In this document: piece after piece, positions 47,003-59,542 of the stretch
How positions within the stretch are numbered: position 1 is the first letter of the stretch
Layout: each line of letters opens with the position of its first letter
Source: Lycium barbarum
Taxonomy: Eukaryota > Streptophyta > Magnoliopsida > Solanales > Solanaceae
DNA: 64,000 nt
Assembly (NCBI RefSeq): GCF_019175385.1
Contig: NC_083346.1
Coordinates: 57,999,821 to 58,063,820, forward strand
Direction: 5' to 3'
Position numbers and translations under genes: made by a program
The notes under the pieces: generated by a model
What the model was told of the DNA's origin: nothing
The model's database searches: none
Seen by the model: the letters and a program-made list of their open reading frames with translations, nothing else

Positions 47003-48773
47003 TGTTACACCTCACCCCTTCAAAGGATACGTTCGTCGTACATTCATCGATGTAAGCTCGTAGAATGAGGGTATTCTCGAAGTCACGAGTAATACATATT
47101 GTATATACCTATTGAGAAGCTTAGATCATGTTTAATGAGCATTAGTAGAGATAGAAGCCAAACGAATCGAAGAAAATAAGTTTCATTGAGGTTCAATATT
47201 TATTTGGATGAAATTTACCCCCGTATATTTGGATTAGGAAATTGAACCGTCCAACATGAGCAAATTTACCCGAGCCCGACGTATTTGGTCATATTCAAGC
47301 ATGCAAATCAAGAGCTCGGCGTATAGAAGGGTGAAATCCCGAAATGATTTCGCACTTAAAAGGGTGATGCCGGTGATTGGAATACTATTTTATGTGTGGC
47401 AAATGAGGCTATGGACTAGTGGTATATCACATGATTATGTTAATGTGTATATGAGGTGTGTTCAAAATGATTTGTATTTAAGTGAATTGAGATCAAGAAA
47501 TTAATTATATGTATGATTGATAAAATGTTGGGTTGTAACAGAGATAAAGGATTTAATTATAAGATTAAGGGATAAGTGTCAAGACAACACCTCTCCCATG
47601 TGTAATTATGGGACAAAACACCTAATGATAACTACTAATACACCTAGTGATTAAGCACTACTAGAGATTAGGTGGCATCCTTAAAATGGATATGAAAGTG
47701 ACTTAACTCAACTGGTCCCCACTATCCACAATGATGTAGCAACACTTGAGATTATATTTTTTTTCCCACTGAAATTGTATATGTACAGCAACCTCCCTAG
47801 ATTTATCAAGCAATGCTACTTGGCACAATTAATTACATATGTGTTCCAACAACGTTTCTTTCCTCTTTCTAGTTTTATAAACCGGCTTCTTCTCTTTCTC
47901 AGTTAGTAACCCATGAGGTCCATCAAAGATAAAATTCTGCGTACAATTCACATGAATTTTCTCACTATCTCTATGCAAACCGAAGGTTTCTTTGAAGTGA
48001 AGTAAGCTGGAAGAAGAGTAGTTCTTGGTATATAAGGTAAGAATTCTCCTCTCCTAAATATATTTATGTTTGTCCAGGTTATGGCTAAATTGTTGGATGA
48101 GAAATACGAAATTAATGGCGTGGAATCGTATGTTGATGTTGTTGTTGTCGTATGGATTGTTTGGTGATCGTTCCAAGTTGTTGTGTGGCTGAATTTGATG
48201 GAGTTGATATGCTTGTTGTTTTTATTGACATGGTGAACTTGGGGAAGTAGTAGAAACAGGGGAAATGCTGTCCGATTTCTTGTAGGACAAGATTGTCAAT
48301 TGATATACATAATATACTAAATGTATTCTTGACCTAACGAAAGGCATCACCGTTGTTATAGGTCGAAACGCTAGACAAGCTACGAAATAAAATCGCTACG
48401 AGGCATACAAGGTATGTAAGGTGTTTGATTCCTTTATTCTTTGGCACGAATCTAACTAAAATTGACAACGAATGTCCCATAAAGAATTCATTCCATTCCA
48501 ATGTTCCATACTTCACTCACGAAGCCCTTAGCTACATTGATTGACTCCTATTATTGATGATCAGCCTCATTGAATGGTTTCCATGATGTTATCATGAGTT
48601 TCATAACGTTATTCGGAGGTTACCGACCTTACGTCACTCCGAAAATCCCAGATGTACTTCTATGAGTTCCTCATGCATTTTATATACATGTATACATGTA
48701 TTTTACTACATCGAGTCACGCTATAGTCGGCCAAGTACGGCACATTGTGCAACCACTGATCAGTTGGGTATTA

Positions 48774-48862
48774 CCACCGAGCCTCACATGTCCGGGTACG
48801 CTTCTACCGAGCATCTCATGGCCGGGTACGTTTCCACCGAGTCCTATTATGACCGGGTACGC
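48774..48862. repeat. Three units of about 30 bp in the solo LTR
   Basis: The units read ACCGAGCCTCACATGTCCGG, ACCGAGCATCTCATGGCCGG and ACCGAGTCCTATTATGACCGG, each followed by GTACG. They are related to the array at 28296-28482. Confidence 0.85.
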
Positions 48863-49066
48863 TATGATGATGATATTACTTATGTATTTAGGTATATTTA
48901 TGATTTCAAACTACTGCATGCATGTCATACGCCCTTCGTGGCAAACACAGGTTACATGTGGTGTGTCTCTTTCACTTATGCTTATCTCATCCCTTATTAT
49001 TACATTCCTGGCTTACATACTCAGTATTTTTATCCGTACCAACGACCCATTGCACGGGACGCTACA

Positions 49067-49768
49067 TTTCGTGCTGCGGGTCCTGACAGACAGCTAGGAG
49101 GACCTTCTCAGTAGGCTTGCACAGCTCAGCGGATAGTCAGCAAGCTTTATTCGTTCCGGACTTGCTCGCTTTGGGTATGAAATGATGTACATGCTATATA
49201 TATAAGTCTTTTGGGTATGGCAGGGCCCTGTCCCGACCACTATGTTATGTTTATGCTTACTCTTAGAGGCTCATAGACATGTGTTATATGTATAGATGTT
49301 ATATGCGGCCTTGTCGGCCTTAGTTTGGTACTGGTACTGTTGTTGTGGCCTTGTCGGCCGTGTGATCTTTTGTAGACATTAGTAGCAGCCTTGCCGACTT
49401 GCGTGTATATATATAAATTTCGTGCTGCGGGTCCTGACAGACAGCTAGGAGGACCTTCTCAGTAGGCTTGCACAGCTCAGCGGATAGTCAGCAAGCTTTA
49501 TTCGTTCCGGACTTGCTCGCTTTGGGTATGAAATGATGTACATGCTATATATATAAGTCTTTTGGGTATGGCAGGGCCCTGTCCCGACCACTATGTTATG
49601 TTTATGCTTACTCTTAGAGGCTCATAGACATGTGTTATATGTATAGATGTTATATGCGGCCTTGTCGGCCTTAGTTTGGTACTGGTACTGTTGTTGTGGC
49701 CTTGTCGGCCGTGTGATCTTTTGTAGACATTAGTAGCAGCCTTGCCGACTTGCGTGTATATATATAAA
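49067..49768 (+). repeat. Perfect 351-bp tandem duplication
   Basis: The sequence from TTTCGTGCTGCGGG to GTGTATATATATAAA recurs immediately, with an offset of 351 bases. Reading both copies in full I found no difference. Confidence 0.93.
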
Positions 49769-49937
49769 TTACTGTGTTGGGTCTTTTCTGTGTGCAGGTG
49801 ATTCCTTCATGTTACACATATGTCATATGGTTCCTTGTAGTTGTTATAAGTTGAGTATGTTGAATGTACGCCAGGTGGTACTCGGCCGGTAAAGCCGGGT
49901 GCCTGTCATGCCCCTCAATTTGGGGTGTGACAGGCAC

Positions 49938-50725
49938 GACCTACGCTCTACGTGATTCGTCGGATATAGTATAGACCTTTCAACACTTAGCGGCATATCC
50001 TTAAGGAAGTAATGCATAAACTTCCTTTAAAAAAAATATGTTATCCAAGTCATTGGACCTTGTCCCTACCAATTCTAAGTATTTTTGCAGCTTTTTATTT
50101 ATATCTATATCTATTTATATTATATTAAAAGCATGAACTCACTAACTTGAAAGATAAACTACGTAAATATCTTTCGTAAAAACCTAATTATCCTATTTAT
50201 TAAAATTATTAAAAAAAGCCTCTCAGAATAAAATCTAAACCCAAAAGATGTGTTTCTTCGAGAAGAAGAAATAATTTCAATATATTTTTTATTAAAGCCT
50301 TATGCATACGAACAGTTACGTACGACCATCCCAACATTCATGCTCCTTCAGTCACAAACTCACAACCATTTGTTCCTTAAAGATAATCTTTCTCAAAACT
50401 CCACTCAAACCAAGAGCGCGCACACATAGGTGTGTGGAGGTCTTACAATATTCCGTTGGAGACTTCTCACTTGCTTAATGCTCTTTTACCAATTTAAAAT
50501 TATCTTAATTATAATTTTATTTAATTTTTCTCTTTCTCTTTGGTGTAAACCATAAACATTTGACGTGTCCTGCTTGCAAGGGCTGGTATTTATCTGGGTT
50601 ACTAATTTATTATTTTTGTCACTTAAAATGTGGAATTTTTTCTTGAAAAGAAGAATTTGAATGATTATTCGTCATTATCAGTTCTCTAGAGGGTGATATA
50701 CTCCTTTCAATCCATTTTACTTGTC
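49938..50725. other. Unidentified DNA right of the solo LTR
   Basis: It continues the interrupted sequence of 46498-47002 for about 150 bp. AT-rich non-coding DNA with no recognised feature follows. Confidence 0.4.
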
Positions 50726-51172
50726 ATATATATATATATATATATATATATTTTGGTCGAACAAACTGTATATATTAATAACCTTTTCAAACCATTACAA
50801 CAACAAAAATAGAAAATAACCACCTAGATTTCACGACCTGTGCTATTCCTTATCCTGTCATATGCTATATAGTGTTTATGTAGTATCTTCCCTATACAAA
50901 TTTTCTATCCATTTCTTCCCTCTACTACTTATTCTAGTCTGCAAAATTTGCAGTACTCTTAACTTTGCATTCACTCTGAATGTTGTTGATAATTCTCTGG
51001 GGATGAGGTACTATATTATTCCATAGTGCTTCATTCCTGGCTTTCCATGTATGGTATGTCAGGCTTGTTAGTACAGCCATCACCACCTATCTGCATTTCC
51101 TTCCTTGTGCTAGTCTAGCCATCCTTCTCCATAGTCCCATGCTTTCTTTATTCTGAATGTTCATGTTTAAAC
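50724..51172 (-). mobile_element. 5'-truncated LINE remnant with TA tail
   Basis: The minus strand codes a decayed LINE C-terminus, with LTYHTWKARNEALWNNIVPHP near 51000-51075. It ends with TATATACAGTTTGTTCGACC and a (TA)n run at 50726-50751, a tail usual for plant LINEs with TA-rich ends. Its upstream end stops exactly at the CACTA terminus at 51173. Confidence 0.7.
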
Positions 51173-51180
51173 CACTACTA

Positions 51181-51662
51181 AAAAAACGGAAAAAACCGTT
51201 GACAAAAACTGACGTCCAGTGTCAGTTTTTTTAATGAAACCGACGGGAAACCGACTTTTTAAGGTTCGTCGGTTTTCATAGCCTCGCTTTTCGAAAACCG
51301 ACGGACCACGTCGGTTTTTTCCGACGGACTGCGTCGGTTACGTAGTCCGTCGGGTTTTATTCAAAAAATTTAAAAAACCGACGGACAGAGTAGGTTTTAT
51401 TAAATTCTGATTTTTTATCTTATATATAAATAATATATATTTTATGAAATAAACGACGCACCGCGTCAGTTTTTTATATAAATTTTTTTATTTTAATTAA
51501 AAAACCAACACAGTGCGTCGGTTTTTTTTTATAAAATATAAGCATTAATTTCCAGAAAACCGACGGACAGAGTCGGTTTTCAGTCGATTTTCTGGAAAAT
51601 TTGCAAAATTAATTTCTAGAAAACCGACGGACTGAGTCGGTTTTCCGTCGGTTTTCTGGAAA
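51181..51662. repeat. CACTA subterminal repeats
   Basis: About ten copies of AAACCGACGGAC or the inverse GTCGGTTTT, several paired head to head (ACCGACGGACTGAGTCGGTTTT). In En/Spm such repeats bind the element's own DNA-binding protein; that role is by analogy. Confidence 0.85.
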
Positions 51663-51960
51663 ATTTCCAGCATGCAAATCATGCATTTTCTGCAACCACA
51701 CTTGCACAGAAACCAGTACCAAAAGCTGCTCAGAAATCAGTAACAAAAGCTGCTCAAAACTAGCATTAAAATGCTCCAAATCAATTCTAAAAGAGCTACA
51801 ACACATAAAATCACCCTAAGTAATAATAAAACACATCAAACACTATCTAAACACATCAAATACGATCTAAATAGACCTTCAAAGTTCAGAAATATTTAAA
51901 TGTCCAACCAAAAGTACCATTAACTAGTTTTAACATAAGTCCATTATTAAATTCAAACTA

Positions 51961-53375
51961 CTACAACTGATCATCCGGTGTCCGGGCTACGTAATCACCG
52001 TCACCATCATCTTCTGGGTCGGAGGGGGGGGGGGGGGGGGGGGGGAGAAGGGGGCACACCAAATTGTCCACATGCAATATGCCTTTTAACTTGTGCCATT
52101 AGCAATTCAATGTTCGCTTTCATGGTGTTACTTTCCTCAACTCTTTTTGCCTCAGTCTCAGCTAATTTCCTATTAAGTTCAGCAATTTGCTGCGCCATAG
52201 CTGCGACCTGAACACCATCAACTCCCTCGGCTTGTCAAGAAGACCCTTCACCTCGCAATCCTGACCGAAGGCGACTTAAGTTGTTCCTTGGGCCTAGACC
52301 GTACGCTCTACCCTTTTGTACTCCCCCAACTACTCTACACCAAAAATCTATCTCTTATTCCGGTGGAGGAAGGCTCGGATGCTCAGGCTGAGTTTGGCTG
52401 TACTGGTCCACATGATCCATAGATTGCGTCTGTATATTAAAAAATGAAACTTAGTATTTAACGAATATATCATAATTAACCTTATATATAATTACTTAAA
52501 TAATAAAATTATCACTTACATAGGAATTACGAGCCCTGTCCTCAACCCATAAGGTCGGATCCGACTCCTGCTTCTTCTTTTTTGTGTGGGTCTTTAGGAA
52601 TAGCTGATCATGAGTTGGCATCTGTCCCATAGCTTTTTTCTGCAAAAAAAAAAAAAAAAAGTTAAACATAAAATTAATAGCTCAATAATGATATATTGAT
52701 CGTAGGTAACTTTAAAAGTATAAAATTACTTACCATTGTCCTAGCCACGTGCCCCTGACTTCTTGCACCCGCAGTGTGCAAAGAGCCACCTTTCTGGGAT
52801 GCACGGGCAGCCTTTGCCTGCTCAGACTTGGCGATAAACTCAGGAGTTTGCCAATATGCCTTATGTTTCTCCCATTGTTCAGCGTTTAGCCATTGGGGCA
52901 TCGTCATATACCTTCTAGCCCTCGAAAACCAATTAGACAACCTTGCACTCCCCTTCTTCTTAAAGTTTGCAGCAACCCTATCATTGTCCATTGGATCCCA
53001 TGTACAATACATCTTCAAATAAAATAGCTAATGTTAGATGATTTATATAAAAGTAAATTCAAGTTATGAAATGTATAATAAGATGCATACGTTAAACTCT
53101 CTAAACATAGCCTGTCGAGTATCATATGGGATTTCACCCCATGAAGTATAAAAATGATTTCCATAAAGCCTCCGAACAACATCCAGCACGACTTTTGTAG
53201 TGTCGTGATCTGGATAGAACCTGCAGTTAAAAAATTTAATGCATATTAGATTAAGATGAAAAAAAACGTTAGGAAAACTTAATAAAAGACAATCTTACCC
53301 AACTCCCTCAGGTACGATGAAAATCCGACCCATCGCATCTCTATCTCTCGGCTGTAAACCATGATGTATCGATTC
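51961..53375 (-). pseudogene. CACTA Transposase_24-type gene, downstream exons
   Basis: Exons with GT/AG borders: 53299-53375 (RDRDAMGRIFIVPEGVG), 53091-53220 (FYPDHDTTKVVLDVVRRLYG, ending MFREFN), 52734-53012 (YCTWDPMDNDRVAANF; LSNWFSRARRY; GSLHTAGARSQ), 52520-52639 (MGQMPTHDQLFLKTHTKKK) and 51961-52429 (VGGVQKGRAYGLGP, a coiled-coil stretch QQIAELNRKLAETEAKR, a Pro run, and stop at 51961). This is the order of plant Ptta/En/Spm Transposase_24 proteins, which probably bind DNA. An in-frame TAA near 52360 and a G22 run (52024-52045) disturb the last exon. The first exon is split by element E at 53375. Confidence 0.8.
52024..52045. repeat. G22 homopolymer in the CACTA gene
   Basis: It codes a Pro run on the minus strand. 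The length is prone to sequencing error, so the frame across it is uncertain. Confidence 0.9.
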
Positions 53376-55883
53376 TGTCACGACCCGTCTAGAGGGCCGC
53401 AACGAGCACCCGGTGCTAGCCCACCCGGGCACCTTTGGCTTACACATATACTTATATCTAGGTGAGCCAAATGATTAAACATACATCTTTTTTTTTTAAT
53501 CACGCCAGTCCTATTGGACGATAACATCTTTAAATCATCATTGACATCTATGCCACATCAAATGTATATAAGCCGACGAGGCTATCAAAAGATATACAAA
53601 ATATAGTCCGACAAGGCCGGACACGTCTAATCATACACACGTGACTACGAGCCTCTAAGGAGAGTATAACATATCAGATGAGCGGGACAGGACCCCGCTA
53701 TGCCCATAATTATGTACACAAAAGAATAAGTACCCAAAAGCTATGGCTCCGAATGAAATGGAGCTCTGCTGTGAAGTCTCTAAGAAAGCAGCTATGGATC
53801 AAGCATGTCTCCCTGTGCACCTGCGGGCATGACGCAGCGTCTACAAACAGAAGGACGTCAGTACGAAGAATGTACTGAGTATGTAAAGCATGATCAATAT
53901 CAATATAGAAGCATAAATAGCAACATAAGAAATAGCATAGGATGGGAGATGGCAATATTGTCGTCATATGCACTTACTTGCCTTTCATAGGAACTTTCCC
54001 ATGCTAATACGTATTTGTGTACATACATGATTATCCGTATTCCGTGATAGTACCCGTACCATATTTGTGCTCGTATTCGTATACATGCTCTTATTCACAT
54101 TCATATACATAGTCATATCATATTTGTACTCATATCATATACATAGCATTTCCATAGCATACCCAACCACGTAGGATCGGTGTTTCATACATACTTGGCT
54201 AATCAAGGCTCAAGGTTACTCATACCTGGCCCTACCAAGGCTTCAGGGTCATCTGTACCCTCTGCCGAGGTGCACGCGCGTTACGTAATCGTATACATAC
54301 TTATTTACATATCATACCCGGCCTCATAAGCTCGGGGTTCTATAATAGTCGTACATATACATAATAGCTCATAAACATCTTTACTTTTAATCATCGTTAT
54401 AATAATCGTCATCGTTATTATCATTATAGTCATCATCAATAGCATTATCACTACTATCGTCATCCACCTCTCCTACCTTAATAGGCCTACTCGTAATACG
54501 AGAAACTTGGTACAATCGTAGCGTATCAAGAACCGTAAGCTTACAAGCTCGGAAGATCAATTCATTTGGAAGACAACATACTCGTATAGAGGATTTAGAT
54601 GTTTGGCCAAAGAACCCTGCCTTATGAAAGAAGGGTTGGCCTTACATACCTTTCCGTCGCACTATTCTACACTTGCGTGTTCCCCTCCAACGTTAGCGTT
54701 TCTACCTTCATTAAAGTCATACCATCATTAGAATCGATAGTTAGCACACATGGCTAAAACTAGGGGAAAATCGGACAACATTTCCTTCACATCATAATTC
54801 AACTCCCAAATGCCAACAATACATTCACAATATCATAACAATGGCCATTAGTCATTCACATTATCCACATTCCTCAATTTACTTTCATTTGCCCATATCT
54901 ATGGCTATAACACATGATTTCGTCCATTCACATACAATGTCTATTTCATGGTCTTTCAACGTCATTTATAACCCATTCATGTCACAATATAACAACAATC
55001 ATGATTCGATTCCAACTAATTCTCTAAATGGCACTATTAATCTTTCATGACCCATTTTACCATATTCTTCTACACTCCAAGTATTTCAACTCTCCAATAT
55101 CTTAAACAACATATAAACATCATGAATCTTACCTTAGATGTTGTAGGAACAAGTTTTAGTTGATAATACTCCACTTTGAGCAAAACCCTAGTTTATCTCC
55201 ATTTGGATTTCTTGACCTTGGATGATCTTTGATGGTTTTATTACTCTTGATTTACTTGTTTTATGTTTTTGGTCACCAAATATCTTTGAATTCTTGTGGA
55301 ATAAATGTAGAGAGATGTTTTAGAGAGAAGGGGTGTGATGTAGAAGTGAAATGAAATAAGCCTTGGTCCCCTTATTTAATGACTTGAAAATCTGATTTGA
55401 AGTGCACAGTGGTCGTAAACTTGGTTTACGGTCCGTATTCCAGTTTACGGACCGTCCGTCATGGTCATATTTAATCATAACAGAACCAGAAACTCAGGCT
55501 GAAGCATGGTGATTTACGATCATGGTGTACGGGCCGTAAACCACTTTACGGTCCGTATTTTGGGTCGTATTTAACCATTTGATCAATTGGCAGAAAGTTG
55601 AAGTTTTGGGAGCCAGAATACGACATGGCAGTTTACGGACCGTATACCACTTTACGGTCCGTATTTCACTTTACGACCAACTGGCTAGAATGCAAGCCTG
55701 CAACTTTTCACATTTCCAAAACCTATAATTAGTCATTGTGGAGCACAACCTATCTCTTATCGCAATTGCCTTTGGAATCTTATTTAGGGTCATCAAATGT
55801 CGTTTCTTACCCATGGAAACATCATACACTCGTGCTCATCACATTCACTTGCGTACCAACGAAAGATTTTCCGAGGTGTAACA
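53376..55883 (-). repeat. 3' LTR of element E
   Basis: On the plus strand TGTCACGACCCGTC to CCGAGGTGTAACA. It contains TTTACGGTCCGTA-type palindromes at 55405-55680 and an ATTAAATAAGG TATA-like motif (minus strand, near 55370). Confidence 0.93.
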
Positions 55884-55897
55884 TTCTTCCCCCCTTA
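55884..55897 (-). other. Polypurine tract of element E
   Basis: TTAAGGGGGGAAGA on the minus strand, adjoining the 3' LTR. CATTCGTCCTCGAATG is next to it. Confidence 0.85.
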
Positions 55898-56094
55898 AGA
55901 ACATTCGTCCTCGAATGTTAAAGCCTTCGGGAATTCTATAAAAATTTCGCCAGAGTTTCCCCTATAATATGACACTACCATCCTGCCACAACAACCCATA
56001 ATATCGATGCCTCATAGGTCCACAACACAATAGCATAAAAAATTTGGCCACACACGACCCAAAAAGCATAAAAGGAAAACATGCATACCTTATG

Positions 56095-57436
56095 ATCTCG
56101 ACGTCTCATCTTGGACTTCTTCCAAGGGCTGAAATAAATGCGGGTATCTGGATCGCATAATCTCTTCTGCTTACCATGTCATCTCTTCTCGTTTACTGCT
56201 TCTCCATAGAACCTTAACCGAGGCCACTTCTTTGTTTCTAAGCCTCCGTACTTGCCTATCTAATATGGCAATGGGTACCTCTTCATAAGATAGCTTTTCT
56301 GTCACTTGAACATCATTTACTGGGACGATCCTAGTGGGATCTCCAACACATTTTCGAAGCATCAAGACATGAAATACTGGATGGACTGACTCCAATTCTG
56401 GAGGTAGGTCTAACTCATAGGCCACTTTTCTTATCTTTCGTACAATTTCATATGGCCCAATATACCGGGGACTAAGCTTCCCCTTTTTGCCAAATCTCAT
56501 TACACCCTTCATAGGCGACACTTTCAAGAATACCCAATCTTTCACTTTGAACTCCAAGTCTCTTCGACGATTATCCGCACAGGACTTTTGACGACTTTGG
56601 GCTGCTAACAACCGATCTTGTATGAGCTTGACTTTCTCTATAGCTTGCTGGACCAGGTCCGGCCCTATCAATTTAGTCTCCCCTATTTCAAACCACCAAA
56701 TTGGGGATCTACACTTTCGCCCATATAAAGCTTCGTACGGTGCCATTTGAATAGTAGAATGATAACTGTTATTGTAAGAAAACTCAATGAGTGGCAAATG
56801 GTCATCCCAGTTTCCTCCAAAATCTATCGTGCATGCCCGTAACATATCCTTAAGAGTCTGAATGGTGCGTTCCGCTTGCCCATCGGTCTGCGGATGAAAG
56901 GCCGTGTTAAGGAGCACCTGGGTCCCTAGACCCTCTTGGAAATACTTCCAAAAGTTAGCCGTAAACTGAGTCCCTCTATCGGAGATAATAGATACCGGAA
57001 CGCCATGGAGTCTCACTATCTCTTTAAGGTAAAGCCTTGCATAATCTTCTACCACATAGGTCGTTCTGACCGGTAAGAAATGAGCTGACTTTGTGAGTCT
57101 ATCCACAATCACCCATATGGAATCATACTTACGTCGAGAACGGGGTAAACCTGAAATGAAGTCCATATTAATTACTTCCCACTTCCAAGTTGGGATTTCT
57201 ATAGCTTGCAACAATCCACCCGGCTTTTGGTGCTCGATTTTCACTTGTTGACAATTTGGACATTGAGCTACGAATTCCGCTATATCTTTCTTCATTCCAT
57301 TCCACCAGTACATGGACTTAAGATCATGATACATTTTCGTTGCTCCAGGGTAAACAGAATAACGAGAACAATGAGCTTCTCTCAAAATCTGGTGGCATAA
57401 ACTTGCCACATCAGGGACACATAATCTGCCTCGGCA
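56095..57436 (-). pseudogene. Element E integrase and chromodomain-like tail
   Basis: The frame from 57409 to 56171 is open for 412 codons. It has the zinc-finger residues (HCSRYSVYPG; CPNCQQVK), the catalytic triad region (NMDFISGLP; SIISDRGTQF; FHPQTDGQAERT), then RKCRSP, GKLSPRYIGPYEI and RQVRRLRNKEVASVKVLW, ending EEMTW. A stop at 56171 cuts the last chromodomain-like residues (continuing to about 56098). A further in-frame stop near 57436 separates it from RNase H. This is the most complete integrase in the window. Confidence 0.93.
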
Positions 57437-58261
57437 TCAGAGAACTCCGTCTCCTGAAATATCAAATGATGACTCCTCTTTCTGAGGGAGTGTATCTCTG
57501 TACTGCATTAGCATGGGATCCTCATATTGTCGCTCCTTCACCTCTGCTACTAGCGACGAGACTGCAGAATTCTGAATAGTAGCTCCGCTGCTACCTGAGT
57601 CCACTACTCGGACTCCTAGGCTAGCTAACTGTTGGAGCTCACGGGCCATTTCTCTCTTCTCTGGTCGTACATCACATAGACTTCCCATCGATCTACGGCT
57701 AAGAGCATCAGCCACAACATTTGCCTTTCCGGGGTGATACAAAATATCAACATCATAGTCTTTTAGCAATTCTAACCATCGTCGTTGCCGCAGATTTAAC
57801 TCTTTCTGCTTGAAGATATACTGAAGGCTCTTATGATCTGTGTAAATATCCACGTGAACACCATATAAATAATGTCTCCATATCTTTAATGCATGAACCA
57901 CCGCGACCAATTCTAGATCATGGGTAGGATAATTCTGCTCATGTTTCCGCAACTGCCTTGAAGCATACGCAATCACCTTGCTATGTTGCATCAATACACA
58001 GCCTAGCCCAACACCTGAAGCATCGCAATAAACGACATATCCTTCCAATCCCTCTGGAAGTGTCAAGACTGGGGCGGAAGTCAATCTACCCTTTAACTCT
58101 TGGAAACTACGTTCGCAAGCATCTGTCCATTGAAACCTTTCCGATTTCTGGGTCAACTTTGTGAGCGGTGCCGAAATAGAAGAAAAACCTTCAACGAACC
58201 TCCTGTAATAACCTGCTAAGCCCAGAAAGCTACGAACCTCCGTAGGAGTTGTGGGCCTTGG
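57437..58261 (-). pseudogene. Element E RNase H and RT end
   Basis: The frame is open 58156-57437 after the RT thumb/connection ([13 protein letters not shown]). RNase H motifs are [13 protein letters not shown] (near 58035), [10 protein letters not shown] and [11 protein letters not shown] (near 57830). The linker [15 protein letters not shown] (near 57700) follows, as in all Del/Tekay pol proteins. The upstream frame is cut by a TGA near 58260. Confidence 0.92.
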
Positions 58262-59521
58262 TCAAGTATTCACGGCCTCAATCTTTTGACTATCCACTCG
58301 AATACCGTCGGCTGCAACAATATGCCCTAAAAATGCCACCGAATTCAACCAAAACTCACATTTGGAAAACTCTGCAAACAACTCTCGAGTTCGAAGGACT
58401 CCAAGGACAGTACGCAAATGATCCGCATGTTCTGCCTCGGATCTAGAATACTCCAAGATGTCGTCGATAAACACGATCACAAATAAATCCAGGAAGGGCC
58501 TGAACACTTTATTCATCAAATCCATAAATACTGTCGGTGCGTTCGTTAGCCCAAATGACATTACCCGGAATTCAAAATGACCATATCTTGTTCTGAAGGC
58601 TGTCTTAGGGATATCTTTCTGCCTAACTCTCACTTGATGATACCCGGACCTCAAATCGATTTTTGAAAACCATTTGGCACCTTGCAATTGATCAAATAAG
58701 TCATCAATCCTTGGGAGAGGACATTTATTCTTAATCGTCACCTTATTCAATTCCTTATAATCAATGCACATTCTTAAGGAGCCATCTTTCTTTCGGACAA
58801 ACAATACGGGTGCTCCCCACGGGGATGAACTAGGCCTAATAAATCCTTTCTTAAGCAAGTCTTTCAATTGCTCTTTCAATTCTTTCAGTTCTGCGGGTGC
58901 CATTCTATATGGGGGAATAGATATAGGCTTAGTGCCTGGCAACACATCAATAGCAAAGTTAATCTCCCGCTTGGGAGGAAGGCCTGGAAGCTCTTCCGGG
59001 AACACATCCGGAAATTCATTTACTACGGGAACCGACTGAAGAGTTGGCGATTGAGCTTCTATATCTTGAACTCGCACTAGATGATAAATAAAACCTTTTG
59101 TGATCATTTTCCTTGCCTTTAGGTAGGAAATAAACCTACCTTTTGGTGACACCGTATTCCCTTTCCATTCTAAGACTGGTTCTCCCGGAAATTGGAAACG
59201 AACCATTTTCATTCTACAATCAATATTGGCATAGCAAGAAGCCAACCAATCCATGCCCATAATGACATCAAAATCTACCATTTCTAGCTCATGCAAGTCA
59301 ATCATGGTACGACGCTCACAAATCACAATCACACAATTTCTATATACTCGGCTAGCTATTACCGATTCACCCACGGGTGTAGACATCTCAAAAGGTTTGA
59401 TCGACTCCGGCTCGACTCTAAATCGACCAGCAATATATGGAGTAACATATGACAATGTGGATCCCGGATCAATCAAAGCAAATACATCATGAGAGAATAC
59501 CGATAATATACCTGTGACCAC
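58262..59521 (-). pseudogene. Element E protease and reverse transcriptase
   Basis: Open for 419 codons. Protease: [16 protein letters not shown] (near 59480) and [11 protein letters not shown] (near 59250). [17 protein letters not shown] (near 58985), [20 protein letters not shown] (near 58800), [13 protein letters not shown] (near 58660), SFGLTNAP and the catalytic FIDDILEYS (near 58460). The tether and connection follow, to a TGA at 58262. Uninterrupted protease-RT fusion without its own start shows that it is expressed as part of a polyprotein. Confidence 0.93.
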
Positions 59522-59542
59522 ATCAGGAGAAGACTCAAGATC

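Larger units (their letters stand above)
47003..49932 (+). mobile_element. Solo LTR (2.9 kb) with internal tandem duplication
   Basis: It starts TGTTACACCTCACCCC and ends TTTGGGGTGTGACA. Perfect GGCAC duplications flank it (46998-47002 and 49933-49937). There is no internal coding or primer site. It shares landmarks with the old LTR at 3048/29098: GTGCAACCACTGATCAGTTG, the CACCGAG...GGGTACG units (48774-48862) and CTTACATACTCAGTA. It contains a perfect 351-bp direct duplication (49067-49768), which accounts for part of its length. Confidence 0.93.

Noticed and set aside
46498..47055. 185-codon open frame as a gene
   Set aside because: It runs into the inserted LTR at 47003, so its end is an accident; no recognised domain.
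48662..49114. 150- and 133-codon overlapping open frames
   Set aside because: They lie in a solo LTR, include its 30-bp units, and have no protein-like pattern.
53710..53973. 87-codon minus-strand frame, repeated at 61443-61706
   Set aside because: It is in both LTRs of element E, so the duplication only reflects the LTR pair; no coding signal.
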